DNA of 14,530 nucleotides from an uncultured Flavonifractor sp. (GTDB taxonomy: Bacteria; Bacillota; Clostridia; Oscillospirales; Oscillospiraceae), in NCBI GenBank assembly GCA_947384055.1, contig CANDFO010000060.1, positions 1 through 14,530 of the forward strand. Direction: 5' to 3'. How positions within the stretch are numbered: the first letter of the stretch is position 1; each line of letters starts with the position of its first letter. Of this stretch, positions 6,845-13,261 are shown piece after piece. The notes beneath the pieces are model-generated. The model was not told the origin of the DNA. It worked only from the letters and a program-made list of their open reading frames with translations, and searched no databases. Made by a program: the position numbers and the translations under genes.

Positions 6845-8168
6845 CCGCCGTCCCCGCCGCCGGAGAAGGCGGACCGCCGAACGTCTGAAAAATCTGCTGA
6901 TTGTATTTCTGTCCCTGTCGGCGCTGTATCTCTGCGCCCGGACGGGGCTGTACGGCAATCTTGACGGCGGCTGGAGCGGCCTGCTCCAGAGCCGGGAGAG
7001 CGCCCCCCCCCTGGGGAGCGCCGAAGGTACCCAGCCCGACCTGGTCCCGGTACGCATAGCCATTGCGTGCGGGGAATCCGGGCGGTTTGCCGTCCAGTAC
7101 AGCCAGACCCTGACCGACGAGGTCTACAGCGACGTACGGGGACTGCTGGCCGAGGCGCTGGCCAGCGCCCGTCCTCCCCGGCAGATTACCGAGGCCGAGT
7201 GGAGGCGGGCGCTGGGCCGGGAGGGGATTTATTTCGACTACCTGGGCCGGGTGCCCCTGGACACTCTGTGCACCTGGCTGGGGGAAGGCAGCCGCAATCC
7301 CAGCCTCAGCGGAACCGCCCGGCGGCTGCTGGCAGCCCGCGGAGCGGCGGGGGAGAGCGTACTGCTCTACTATCAGGACCAGGAGGACGGCTGTTACTAT
7401 GCCTGTGAAACCGCGCTGCCTTACGCCGGGCGCATGGCCGAAGCGCTGGAGGCCTACAGCGGGGGCGGCGCCCTGTTCGCCTTTGAGCAGGGACCTCAGA
7501 GCGCTTACAGCAGCCTGGACCCCTATGTGCTTTTGTCCGCCACTCCCCTGAGCCCCAGGGTATACCGGGGAAGCAATCCCCTGTCCGGGGATGCCGCGGC
7601 CGTGGAGCGGGTCCGCCAGGCCCTGTCTTTCCGGTCCCAGAGCGATGGGGGCTATGCGGTGCAGGGGGGCGTCCGCTACCGGGAAGGCCGGGAGACCCTG
7701 GAGGTTTTGGACAAAGGCACTGTGTCCTACCACGCTCCGGAACCTGCCGCCTCCCGGTACGCCCTGGATGAAGGAACCGCCGCGGAGCTTACGGAGCGCG
7801 TTGAGGCCGCGTGGCGGCTGGCGGAGGCCACTGTGGGCCGCCTGTGCGGGGAAGGACGGCTCTGCCTGATGGACGTGCAGGAGAGCGGCGGAAGCACGGT
7901 AGTCCGGCTGGGCTACACCCTGGACGGGGCGGAGGTGGAGCTCTTCGGCGGGGCGGAGGCCGCGCGCTTTATCATCCGGGAGGGATATATTACCGATTAC
8001 ACCCTCCAGTTCCGCTACTATGAGGACACCGGAAGCCAGAGCCTGGTGCTCCGGGAGCTCCAGGCCGCCGCCGCCCTGGAAGCCCTGTCTCCCTCCGGCC
8101 GGGAGCTGGTCCTGCGGTATAGCGACGGCGGGGGAGAGACCGTGGAGGCCGGCTGGGTGGCCGGATAG
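6831..8168 (+). CDS. yycH: YycH-like regulator of the WalK kinase
   Basis: A 445-residue protein with one N-terminal membrane helix (about residues 21-38) behind a very basic cytoplasmic tip (RRPRRRRRRTAERLK). The rest is predicted to lie outside the membrane. Sequence resemblance to Bacillus YycH is weak by eye. The call rests on position directly after walK, the single-anchor topology, a length close to that of YycH (about 450 residues), and the YycI-like gene that follows. In Bacillus, YycH and YycI contact WalK through their membrane helices and restrain it. GGAGGG (6817-6822) lies 8 nt before the ATG and inside walK, which the gene overlaps by 14 bp. Alternative: a clade-specific accessory protein with the same topology. 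Confidence 0.72.
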   Translation: MAGADRRPRRRRRRTAERLKNLLIVFLSLSALYLCARTGLYGNLDGGWSGLLQSRESAPPLGSAEGTQPDLVPVRIAIACGESGRFAVQYSQTLTDEVYSDVRGLLAEALASARPPRQITEAEWRRALGREGIYFDYLGRVPLDTLCTWLGEGSRNPSLSGTARRLLAARGAAGESVLLYYQDQEDGCYYACETALPYAGRMAEALEAYSGGGALFAFEQGPQSAYSSLDPYVLLSATPLSPRVYRGSNPLSGDAAAVERVRQALSFRSQSDGGYAVQGGVRYREGRETLEVLDKGTVSYHAPEPAASRYALDEGTAAELTERVEAAWRLAEATVGRLCGEGRLCLMDVQESGGSTVVRLGYTLDGAEVELFGGAEAARFIIREGYITDYTLQFRYYEDTGSQSLVLRELQAAAALEALSPSGRELVLRYSDGGGETVEAGWVAG

Positions 8169-8174
8169 TGCAGT

Positions 8175-8999
8175 ATGGAATGGTCAAAAATCAAAAACAT
8201 CGTTATAATTATCCTGTTGTGCGTTAACATTGCCCTGCTGGGGCTGGTGACGGTTCGGGAGAACCGGCAGGCCCAGTTTGCCGCCGAGACCTGGGCCGGG
8301 GCGGTCATTACGCTGGAGCGCAGCGGCATCTCCTTTCAGGCGGAGCAGCCGCCGCTGGAGATCGGGCTGGTCCCTCTGGATTTCACCCGGGACCGGGAGG
8401 GGGAGCTGGCGGCGGCGGAACGCCTGCTGGGTCCCCTGGAGGAGGCGGCGGACAGCAGCCCCGTGCGTACCCTCTATACCGGCCCGGGCGGTACGGCGGA
8501 ATTCTCCATCAGCGGGGAGTTTGCTCTCCGGCTGGCGCCCGGTGTCCGGCAGAGGGACACGGCGGACCACGGTGAGGAGGGCGCAGCCTGTCTGGAAGAG
8601 CTGGGCTTTGCCGGACACCTGTGGGAGGAGCGGTCGGAGGGGAACTCCCGGTATGTGTGCACCTATGTCCAGCTGTGGGAGGACAATCCCGTCTTTTCCT
8701 GCAAGGCGGAGCTGGTCTGGGAGGGGGATTCCCTGGTATCTGTCCAGGGCCGCCGCCTGGCCGGGAGCGCGGCTCCCGCCGCCGGGGAAGAGCTGCTCTC
8801 CACCGCCGGAGCGCTGGTGCGCTTTTTGGCGGGGCTCAACCGGGCGGGGGATATGTGCAGCCGCATTGACGCCATGAGCGCTGGATATCTGATGACAGGT
8901 CCCCGCCCTGTCCAGCTGATACCGGTCTGGTTTATCGAGACCGATAACGGCGGGTACTACCTGAACGCGGTCAGCGGAGAGGTATCCCCTGCCGGATAG
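8175..8999 (+). CDS. yycI: YycI-like regulator of the WalK kinase
   Basis: A 274-residue protein beginning MEWSKIKNIVIIILLCVNIALL, which closely follows the MDWSKxKxIFII opening of YycI proteins. It has one membrane helix (about residues 8-27) and a C-terminal extracytoplasmic domain. The end (PVWFIETDNGGYYLNAVSGEV) matches the peptidase-propeptide-like fold end seen in YycH/YycI domains. It starts 6 nt after the yycH stop with no clear Shine-Dalgarno, so it is probably translated by coupling. It closes the operon: in Bacillus walJ (yycJ) comes next, but here the plus strand holds only a hairpin and non-coding DNA. The inferred role is to act with YycH on WalK activity at the membrane. Confidence 0.82.
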   Translation: MEWSKIKNIVIIILLCVNIALLGLVTVRENRQAQFAAETWAGAVITLERSGISFQAEQPPLEIGLVPLDFTRDREGELAAAERLLGPLEEAADSSPVRTLYTGPGGTAEFSISGEFALRLAPGVRQRDTADHGEEGAACLEELGFAGHLWEERSEGNSRYVCTYVQLWEDNPVFSCKAELVWEGDSLVSVQGRRLAGSAAPAAGEELLSTAGALVRFLAGLNRAGDMCSRIDAMSAGYLMTGPRPVQLIPVWFIETDNGGYYLNAVSGEVSPAG

Positions 9000-9011
9000 T
9001 CAGCAGGCCTG

Positions 9012-9047
9012 AAAAAACTGGAGCGCCGGTCCTGGGGCCGGCGCTCC
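9012..9047 (-). terminator. Intrinsic terminator facing the wal operon
   Basis: A perfect 10-bp stem (9020-9029 with 9038-9047, arms GGAGCGCCGG / CCGGCGCTCC, 8-nt loop). On the minus strand it is followed by AG and then six Ts (plus-strand A tract 9012-9017), so it is a proper terminator for leftward transcription, most likely of the XRE gene about 290 nt upstream. On the plus strand no T run follows, so for the wal operon it is at best a hairpin 3' end. Confidence 0.8.
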
Positions 9048-9337
9048 ATGCTGAAAAGGCGGTTTTGCCGCCTCTTGGAGGCGTATTGCAACTTTGTCCT
9101 GTGCGGAAATCCTGTCCGGGGACAGGTGTAACTTCCGGCCGGGTGGAGCCCCGGCGCTCCGCCAGGCCAGAAACCCGCAGTTGCCCTTGGGCGGGATGTT
9201 CGGATAACTTCGGCTCTGGCGGCGCAAGGCCGCCGGCGTCCTCTGCCTCGTTCCGCAAAAAAACCGCTCCGGGTTCCATTTGCAATTTCTGACCTGACGG
9301 AGTGCCAGGCCCCGCTTTGACAATTTTCAAACGAAGC
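9048..9337 (-). other. Hairpin-rich non-coding 3' region of the XRE gene
   Basis: About 290 bp between the XRE stop codon and the minus-strand terminator. On the minus strand it contains, in order, a 26-bp motif repeated elsewhere in the window (9314-9339), GGCGGC-cttgc-GCCGCC, GGAGC-gccgg-GGCTCC, CCTGTCC-cc-GGACAGG, and AGGCGG-caaaa-CCGCCT (9057-9062 with 9068-9073), then the terminator. No frame in it looks like a real protein: the open frames are Arg/Pro/Gly-rich and lack ribosome binding sites. It may be a structured 3' untranslated region, a small RNA or a dispersed intergenic repeat. Confidence 0.45.
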
Positions 9338-9688
9338 CTACTCGCCCACCTCTTCCAGCGGGCGTACATGTTTCAGAATGAGCTGCGCCATCTCATAGAG
9401 AAGGTGGCGCTGCTGCCCGTCCATGCGGTTGGTCAACTGGGTCAGCTCCCGGTTCAGGTAGTGCTCCTGAGACACGGAAACCCCTGTCACCAGCTCGGAC
9501 AACTCGCATTCCAGGCGTGTGGCTACCGCCGCCAGCGTGTCCAGGCTGATCTTGGTCACACCGCGCTCAATCTGACTGATGTACCCGACGGATACCGTCA
9601 ACGCCTCGGCCAAGTGCTCTTGGGTCATGCCGCGGGCTTTGCGGATCTGTTTGATCCTCTGCCCGATCGCGGAATAATCCACATTCAT
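9338..9688 (-). CDS. XRE-family helix-turn-helix transcriptional regulator
   Basis: A 116-residue protein with a Cro/CI-type DNA-binding domain at about 8-66: IGQRIKQIRKARGMTQEHLAEAL, then the recognition helix region TVSVGYISQIERG, then SLDTLAAVATRLECEL. The remaining 50 residues (HYLNRELTQL, RHLLYEMAQLIL) are helical and probably mediate dimerisation; no ligand or peptidase domain is present. The ATG at 9688 has GGGTGAG just upstream, about 5 nt away. The gene is a single cistron pointing at the end of the wal operon and terminating at 9012-9047. Direct repeats in its upstream region may be its own operator. It is probably a small repressor; no target can be named. Confidence 0.9.
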   Translation of the reverse strand: MNVDYSAIGQRIKQIRKARGMTQEHLAEALTVSVGYISQIERGVTKISLDTLAAVATRLECELSELVTGVSVSQEHYLNRELTQLTNRMDGQQRHLLYEMAQLILKHVRPLEEVGE

Positions 9689-9714
9689 TCATCTCACCCA
9701 TTTCTTAGTGTATC

Positions 9715-9758
9715 TGGAAAACTTGTGAGTATACAGAAATTGGAAACTCAATTTTGAG
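9715..9758. promoter_or_regulatory. Candidate operator region of the XRE regulator
   Basis: Upstream of the XRE start lie TGGAAAACT (9715-9723) and TGGAAACT (9741-9748), a near-repeat spaced 26 bp, and an interrupted palindrome CTCAA-tt-TTGAG (9747-9758). A TATACT-like -10 exists on the minus strand (about 9730-9735) but no well-spaced -35 could be found. These are plausible autoregulatory half-sites only. Confidence 0.25.
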
Positions 9759-9852
9759 CTATCCTTGCGACTTTTAGGGAAAAACTTACAGAGAAAATCG
9801 TTTTACCGGGAATTTCGCCGCCATCAGAAGACGCTGCTCCCCGATATCGCAG

Positions 9853-9907
9853 AAAAAACGGACAGGACCGGTTTCCTTCAGCCGTGAAAGGAAACCGGTC
9901 CTGTCCG
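9853..9907 (-). terminator. Strong intrinsic terminator of the glf-glycosyltransferase operon
   Basis: A perfect 20-bp stem (9859-9878 with 9888-9907, left arm CGGACAGGACCGGTTTCCTT) with a 9-nt loop. On the minus strand it is followed at once by six Ts (plus-strand A tract 9853-9858). It lies about 120 nt beyond the glycosyltransferase stop and separates that operon from the XRE gene. Two smaller hairpins (CCTGCG 9933-9938 with CGCAGG 9946-9951; ACCGCC 10013-10018 with GGCGGT 10023-10028) lie between it and the gene. Confidence 0.93.
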
Positions 9908-10029
9908 CACTGCATCTACCTTGCGGAGCCCACCTGCGGGATGGACGCAGGCTCCCCGGCAGCGCGTCAAAGCTCGTCCCGTTTAAATGGAACACATATG
10001 GAAAACCTGAATACCGCCGGCGGGCGGTT

Positions 10030-11058
10030 TCAGTTGAATTTATAGATTTTTCGAGCCATGCGGTAGAGGGATACCGACAGCTTCCGGCCTTGGTAGCCGG
10101 GAATGTTGCCCACCATGGACACCGAACGGTATTTCAGCTTGTGATAAAGCCCCCGGTCCACGGTGCGCAGGTACTCCCACAGCTCGGTTTTCTTCCCCAG
10201 CGCGGCGGGGGAACCGTCAATAATAAGGAAAATGGAGGAGATCGTCATCATCATGGACAGATAGCTGGTCATATACCGCCCCAGCTTGGGGAGCCGCGCC
10301 TTGATCTGCTCCAGGTTGTGGGCGTCGATCATCAGTCGGGTGACACGCAGCTGCTGGTCCACCCGCTTGACCATCACCTGCTCATTGACGCTCTGGTCTG
10401 CCCGTCCGATAAAATAGCGGTACAGGTCCAGGTCCATGTAATAGAGGGTTTTTACCGACGGCAGGGGCTGGTAGACAAAGATGTTGTCCACGTAAAAAGT
10501 GTGCTTGGGCAGCTCCAGCCCGCAGTCCCGGAGCATCTGGGTACGGTAGATGACCGAGTGCATCAGCAGGTACTGGGAGGGCCGGAAGCGGCCGATCTCC
10601 GCCCAGGTGAACACCCGGTTGGCGGGAAAGACATTGCGATAGCCCATGACCTTGCGGGTACCGTCCTCCACGTGCTCATAGACATAATTGGCGATGAGCA
10701 GATCCACCGGCTGTTCCGTCAGGGCGAAGCGCCGGAGCTGCTGAAGCACCTGCTGGAGGGCGGCCTCATCCAGCCAGTCGTCGGAGTCTACCACCTTATA
10801 ATAGAGCCCCTCCGCATGGCGGAGACCCTGGTTGACGCCCTCTCCGTGGCCGCCGTTCTCCTGGTGGATGGTCCTGATGATGTCCGGATACTCCGCCGCG
10901 TAGCGGTCGCAGATGGCGGGGGTGTCGTCCCTGGTGGAGCCGTCGTCCACCAGGATAATCTCGATGTCCTCTCCCCCGGAGAGCAGGGTCTGAATGCAGT
11001 GCTCCATGTAGTCCGCCGAATTGTAGCAGGGCACCGCAAACGTGATGATTTTAGCCAT
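10030..11058 (-). CDS. GT2-family glycosyltransferase
   Basis: A 342-residue cytoplasmic glycosyltransferase with a GT-A fold. The N-terminal nucleotide-binding motif is FAVPCYNSADYMEHCIQTLL, followed by ILVDDGST (DDGS at 38-41), the NGGHGEGVNQGL acceptor-loop motif (68-79), and the metal-binding DSDDWLD (91-97). YVDNIF (189-194) sits where the catalytic acidic residue is expected. The C-terminal part (about 230-342) is helical and ends in a basic stretch (RKIYKF), which may touch the membrane. No transmembrane helix is certain. The start overlaps the glf stop by 8 bp (ATGGCTAA), which indicates translational coupling. Next to UDP-galactopyranose mutase it may transfer galactofuranose or another sugar onto a surface glycan; the donor is inferred from context, not sequence. 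Confidence 0.88.
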   Translation of the reverse strand: MAKIITFAVPCYNSADYMEHCIQTLLSGGEDIEIILVDDGSTRDDTPAICDRYAAEYPDIIRTIHQENGGHGEGVNQGLRHAEGLYYKVVDSDDWLDEAALQQVLQQLRRFALTEQPVDLLIANYVYEHVEDGTRKVMGYRNVFPANRVFTWAEIGRFRPSQYLLMHSVIYRTQMLRDCGLELPKHTFYVDNIFVYQPLPSVKTLYYMDLDLYRYFIGRADQSVNEQVMVKRVDQQLRVTRLMIDAHNLEQIKARLPKLGRYMTSYLSMMMTISSIFLIIDGSPAALGKKTELWEYLRTVDRGLYHKLKYRSVSMVGNIPGYQGRKLSVSLYRMARKIYKFN

Positions 11059-12271
11059 GTCTCTCGTCTCCCTTCAGAAGGGTATCGCACAGCTCCAGCG
11101 CACGCAGGGCGATGGCGTCCATATTGTAATATTTGTACTCCGCCAGGCGGCCCAGCAGGTGCAGGTTGGGGAAGCGTCCCGCCAAGGCGCGGTAGCGCTC
11201 GTAGAGCGCGCTGTTTTCCGGGCTGATAATGGCGTAATAGGGCGTCTCTCCCTCCGCGCCGGTGTAGGCGCGGGAGTACTCTTTCATAACGGTAGTGACG
11301 CCGGGCAGAGACTGGCCGGTCATATGCTTAAACTCAGTGATGCGAGTAAAGTCTCCGTCCACGGTGTAGTTGACTGTGCCGTGGGACTGCCAGGCATCCA
11401 CCGGGAAGGTCTCGTACCGGAAATCCAGAGTCCGGTAGGGCAGGCGGCCGTAGGTCAGATGGAACAGCTCATCCGCCGGTCCGGTATAGAGCACGGCTCC
11501 GTGGAAGGGTTCGCTGTCAAAGCGCAGGACCTCACCCGAAAGATCCAGCCGCTCCCGGACATCCTGCCCCAGCGCCACAGTGATGTTGGGGTGGTCCAGC
11601 ATGTTCCGGAACATGGCGGTATAGCCCTCCAGCGGCATCCCTTGGTAGGCATCCTGGAAATACCGGTCGTCCCGGGACAGACGCACCGGCACCCGAGCGG
11701 TGGTGTTGGGGTCGATCTCCTCCGGGGTCTGCCCCCACTGCTTCATGGTGTAGTGGACAAACACATGCTGATACACATAGTCCGCAATGGCGGCAATCTC
11801 CGGGTCAGGATTCTGCCGCAGCTCCAGAATGGTCACCTGGTCCTGGGCAGGGTAGGCGTCCAGCAGCTTCCGGCCCAGCCGTTCCCCCTCCCCGGCGCCG
11901 AAGGCGGCTTTCATGGAGTCCAGATTAAAGGGGACCGGGAAGGAAAAGCGGCCGTCAGCGGTTTGGCGTGCGGGGACCTCCTCCGGGTTATCCCGGGGCA
12001 GATTGGCGATCACCCTGTGCTGATAGCGACGCCACCGGGTAAACCGGGATAAATAGTCGAATACCCGCCTGCTGTTGGTGTGGAAGATATGGGGGCCGTA
12101 GCGGTGGATCAGAACTCCCGCCTCATCCAGACAGTCGTAGGCGTTACCCGCGATATGGTCCCGGCGCTCCAGCACCAGCACCCGCTTTCCACCGGCCTCG
12201 GCCAGCCGGCGGGCAGCTACGGCTCCGGCCATGCCGGCCCCGGCCACCAGGCAGTCATATTGCAGCTGCAT
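11051..12271 (-). CDS. glf: UDP-galactopyranose mutase
   Basis: A 406-residue flavoenzyme that interconverts UDP-galactopyranose and UDP-galactofuranose, supplying galactofuranose for surface glycans. An FAD-binding GAGMAG lies at 11-16, with the acidic end of strand two at E35. Family signatures are HIAGNAYD (39-46), YGPHIFHT (58-65), MKQWG (176-180), RVPVRLSRDDRYF (193-205), YQGMPLEGYTAM (209-220) and GRLAEYKYYNMD (374-385). It is somewhat longer than the 367-390 residues usual for bacterial enzymes, apparently through an extended loop near residues 90-112. The ATG at 12271 has AAAGGA about 10 nt upstream. It is the first gene of an operon with the GT2 gene. The catalytic motifs look intact. 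Confidence 0.95.
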   Translation of the reverse strand: MQLQYDCLVAGAGMAGAVAARRLAEAGGKRVLVLERRDHIAGNAYDCLDEAGVLIHRYGPHIFHTNSRRVFDYLSRFTRWRRYQHRVIANLPRDNPEEVPARQTADGRFSFPVPFNLDSMKAAFGAGEGERLGRKLLDAYPAQDQVTILELRQNPDPEIAAIADYVYQHVFVHYTMKQWGQTPEEIDPNTTARVPVRLSRDDRYFQDAYQGMPLEGYTAMFRNMLDHPNITVALGQDVRERLDLSGEVLRFDSEPFHGAVLYTGPADELFHLTYGRLPYRTLDFRYETFPVDAWQSHGTVNYTVDGDFTRITEFKHMTGQSLPGVTTVMKEYSRAYTGAEGETPYYAIISPENSALYERYRALAGRFPNLHLLGRLAEYKYYNMDAIALRALELCDTLLKGDERHG

Positions 12272-12304
12272 ATATCATCGGTTCCTTTCTCTTAAAACTT
12301 TTCG

Positions 12305-12380
12305 CAGGACAGCCCCTGGCTTGGTGGTGTACCAGCGCCGGGCGCTGTCCTGGGTGCACGCAGGGAAATACCGGCGTGCA
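12305..12380 (-). promoter_or_regulatory. Two-hairpin leader region upstream of glf
   Basis: Two perfect inverted repeats lie in the presumed leader: CAGGACAGC (12305-12313) with GCTGTCCTG (12344-12352), and TGCACGC (12355-12361) with GCGTGCA (12374-12380). A short alternative stem, AGCGC (12334-12338) with GCGCT (12342-12346), competes with the first. No T tract follows, so this is not an obvious attenuator, and no known riboswitch class was recognised. Confidence 0.35.
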
Positions 12381-12441
12381 ATCTGGCCCGCGGTGGATTT
12401 ACTGCGCCTACAAGACGCTGCGGTCCTGGCCGTCTGCCATA

Positions 12442-12470
12442 AGTTTACCATAGAAGAGCCTGCGTGTTCT
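12442..12470 (-). promoter_or_regulatory. Weak candidate promoter of glf
   Basis: On the minus strand AGAACA (12465-12470), a 17-bp spacer and an extended -10, TGG then TAAACT (12442-12447). It would give a leader of about 165 nt. The -35 match is poor. The better-looking promoter at 12700-12728 is an alternative source of glf transcription. Confidence 0.3.
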
Positions 12471-12524
12471 AAAAAAAGAATTAAATTTTACTTTAGAGCT
12501 TGTTGGAAAAATGGGAGTATCGCC

Positions 12525-12602
12525 GACAGCAAAGAATTTTATGCCTGGCAAGGAATTTTTTCACAGTCATATTGACCTATGGCAAGAAAAAATCATGCTG
12601 TC
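12525..12602. ncRNA. Foldable segment, candidate structured RNA
   Basis: Three nested complementary pairs enclose 78 nt: GACAGCA (12525-12531) with TGCTGTC (12596-12602); ATTTTTTC (12555-12562) with GAAAAAAT (12586-12593); and GTCA-tat-TGAC (12566-12576) at the tip. It lies between the orphan minus-strand promoter at 12700-12728 and the glf leader, so it would be transcribed leftward. No known RNA family was recognised, and the fold is from reading only. Confidence 0.3.
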
Positions 12603-12630
12603 CCGGTGGGAAAAGGCTCGCCGCCTGAGC

Positions 12631-12656
12631 GCTTTAACAGTTTTCAAACGAGGCCT
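12631..12656. repeat. Copy 2 of a 26-bp dispersed motif
   Basis: This 26-bp stretch matches 9314-9339 at 23 of 26 positions in the same orientation; the shared core is TTTTCAAACGA. A weaker third copy (19 of 26) lies at 12953-12978. The first copy touches the XRE stop codon. This is direct observation; genome-wide dispersal is inferred. Confidence 0.6.
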
Positions 12657-12699
12657 GATTTTTGCCGGCCAACCCAATTTTGAGGGACCGGCTGCCTCC

Positions 12700-12728
12700 A
12701 TTATAGCCGATTTTGAAGAAAAATACAA
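12700..12728 (-). promoter_or_regulatory. Orphan minus-strand promoter
   Basis: TTGTAT (12723-12728), a 17-bp spacer and a perfect TATAAT (12700-12705) on the minus strand. Transcription would start near 12693 and run left through the foldable segment to glf, about 420 nt away. No convincing coding sequence begins just after it: an ATG inside the -10 region opens only a 44-codon frame with no ribosome binding site. Confidence 0.5.
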
Positions 12729-12729
12729 T

Positions 12730-13010
12730 ACATAAGACAAGGTCCCGCGCTCCACACCCGGGCGGAGTGGAAGTCGGAAGAGCCGGTAAAGCGTTTTTTG
12801 GAAAACGGTGAGTTTAGTGCTTGTTTGATAAATAGCGAAATGTCCAAGGACGAGAGGATTTTTCCCCGGACAAGGCAGATTTTTGCGGGAAAATTTGGTG
12901 TATTTCAAGAAAATTTAGCGCAATATGGCGGAAAAAGACCCGTCATTGGGGCGTTTTGTCATTTTTCAAACATGCCCTAAGCATACAAGCTGTCTGCCAA
13001 AGGCGCAGCC
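12730..13010. other. Non-coding, AT-rich intergenic stretch
   Basis: There is no supported gene. The sequence is notably AT-richer than the genes around it and contains AAAATTT twice in a 27-nt span (near 12892 and 12910), an imperfect hairpin GGGC...GCCC around 12949-12976, and the third copy of the 26-bp motif (12953-12978). The open frames across it are short and have no ribosome binding sites. It looks like a decayed or dispersed intergenic element, but nothing here names it. Confidence 0.4.
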
Positions 13011-13070
13011 TTTTTCGACAAGCTTAAGGGGACAAATGCCAAGCATTTGTCCCCTCAGTCTGTCGAAAAA
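13011..13070. repeat. Nested palindrome A
   Basis: The outer arms TTTTTCGACA (13011-13020) and TGTCGAAAAA (13061-13070) enclose a perfect 12-bp hairpin, GGGGACAAATGC (13028-13039) with GCATTTGTCCCC (13043-13054), loop CAA. The inner 27 nt recur as an exact inverted copy at 13258-13284. Confidence 0.85.
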
Positions 13071-13097
13071 CTTCCCCCGCAGGAAAGCCTCGCAGAG

Positions 13098-13121
13098 TTT
13101 TGCCGCCCGAAGGCGGCAAAA
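13098..13121. repeat. Perfect hairpin with 4-nt loop
   Basis: TTTTGCCGCC (13098-13107) and GGCGGCAAAA (13112-13121) form a 10-bp stem around the loop CGAA. The A and T flanks are part of the stem, giving a symmetric, terminator-like shape on both strands. It belongs to the hairpin cluster at 13011-13287. Confidence 0.8.
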
Positions 13122-13135
13122 TAAAGTTACAATTG

Positions 13136-13168
13136 GTCATTTTCGGGGATATGTGCCTCGAAAATGAC
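13136..13168. repeat. Inverted repeat
   Basis: GTCATTTTCG (13136-13145) and CGAAAATGAC (13159-13168) form a perfect 10-bp stem around a 13-nt loop. It is followed by GGCCTGC (13176-13182) with GCAGGCC (13208-13214), a further 7-bp inverted repeat with a 25-nt interior. Confidence 0.75.
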
Positions 13169-13218
13169 ACATCTCGGCCTGCAAGTGTGCCCAAAGGGGT
13201 GCGCGCAGCAGGCCGTAT

Positions 13219-13261
13219 CCCCTTTGTCGAAAAAAGCCGGAGGCCTTTTTCGACAAAGGGG
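13219..13261. repeat. Long inverted repeat overlapping the next hairpin
   Basis: CCCCTTTGTCGAAAAA (13219-13234) and TTTTTCGACAAAGGGG (13246-13261) form a perfect 16-bp stem, with GCC/GGC pairing continuing inside after one mismatch. Its last seven bases are also the first seven of the stem at 13255-13287, so the two structures exclude each other. Confidence 0.85.

Noticed and set aside
5915..7733. Minus-strand open frames of 382 and 313 codons
   Set aside because: They are opposite walK and yycH, of low complexity, and lack ribosome binding sites. Antisense shadows.
8971..9369. Minus-strand frames of 132 and 107 codons between yycI and the XRE gene
   Set aside because: They run over the terminator hairpin and overlap both flanking genes, are Arg/Pro/Gly-rich, and have no ribosome binding site. 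The DNA is better explained as structured non-coding sequence.
9786..9995. 69-codon minus-strand frame beginning MFHLNGTSFDALPG
   Set aside because: It spans the 20-bp terminator stem and has no Shine-Dalgarno or recognisable domain.
10090..12052. Plus-strand open frames of 378 and 336 codons
   Set aside because: They are opposite the glycosyltransferase and glf genes, both recognised with intact motifs. Composition is typical of antisense reading.
12301..12480. tRNA or known riboswitch in the glf leader
   Set aside because: The hairpins do not form a cloverleaf, no TTC-arm or anticodon pattern was found, and no known riboswitch core was recognised.
12567..12908. 113-codon minus-strand frame in the non-coding block
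   Set aside because: It passes through the orphan promoter and the repeat motif, has no ribosome binding site, and has Arg/Ser/Lys-rich composition unlike neighbouring genes. Probably a chance frame across a repeat.
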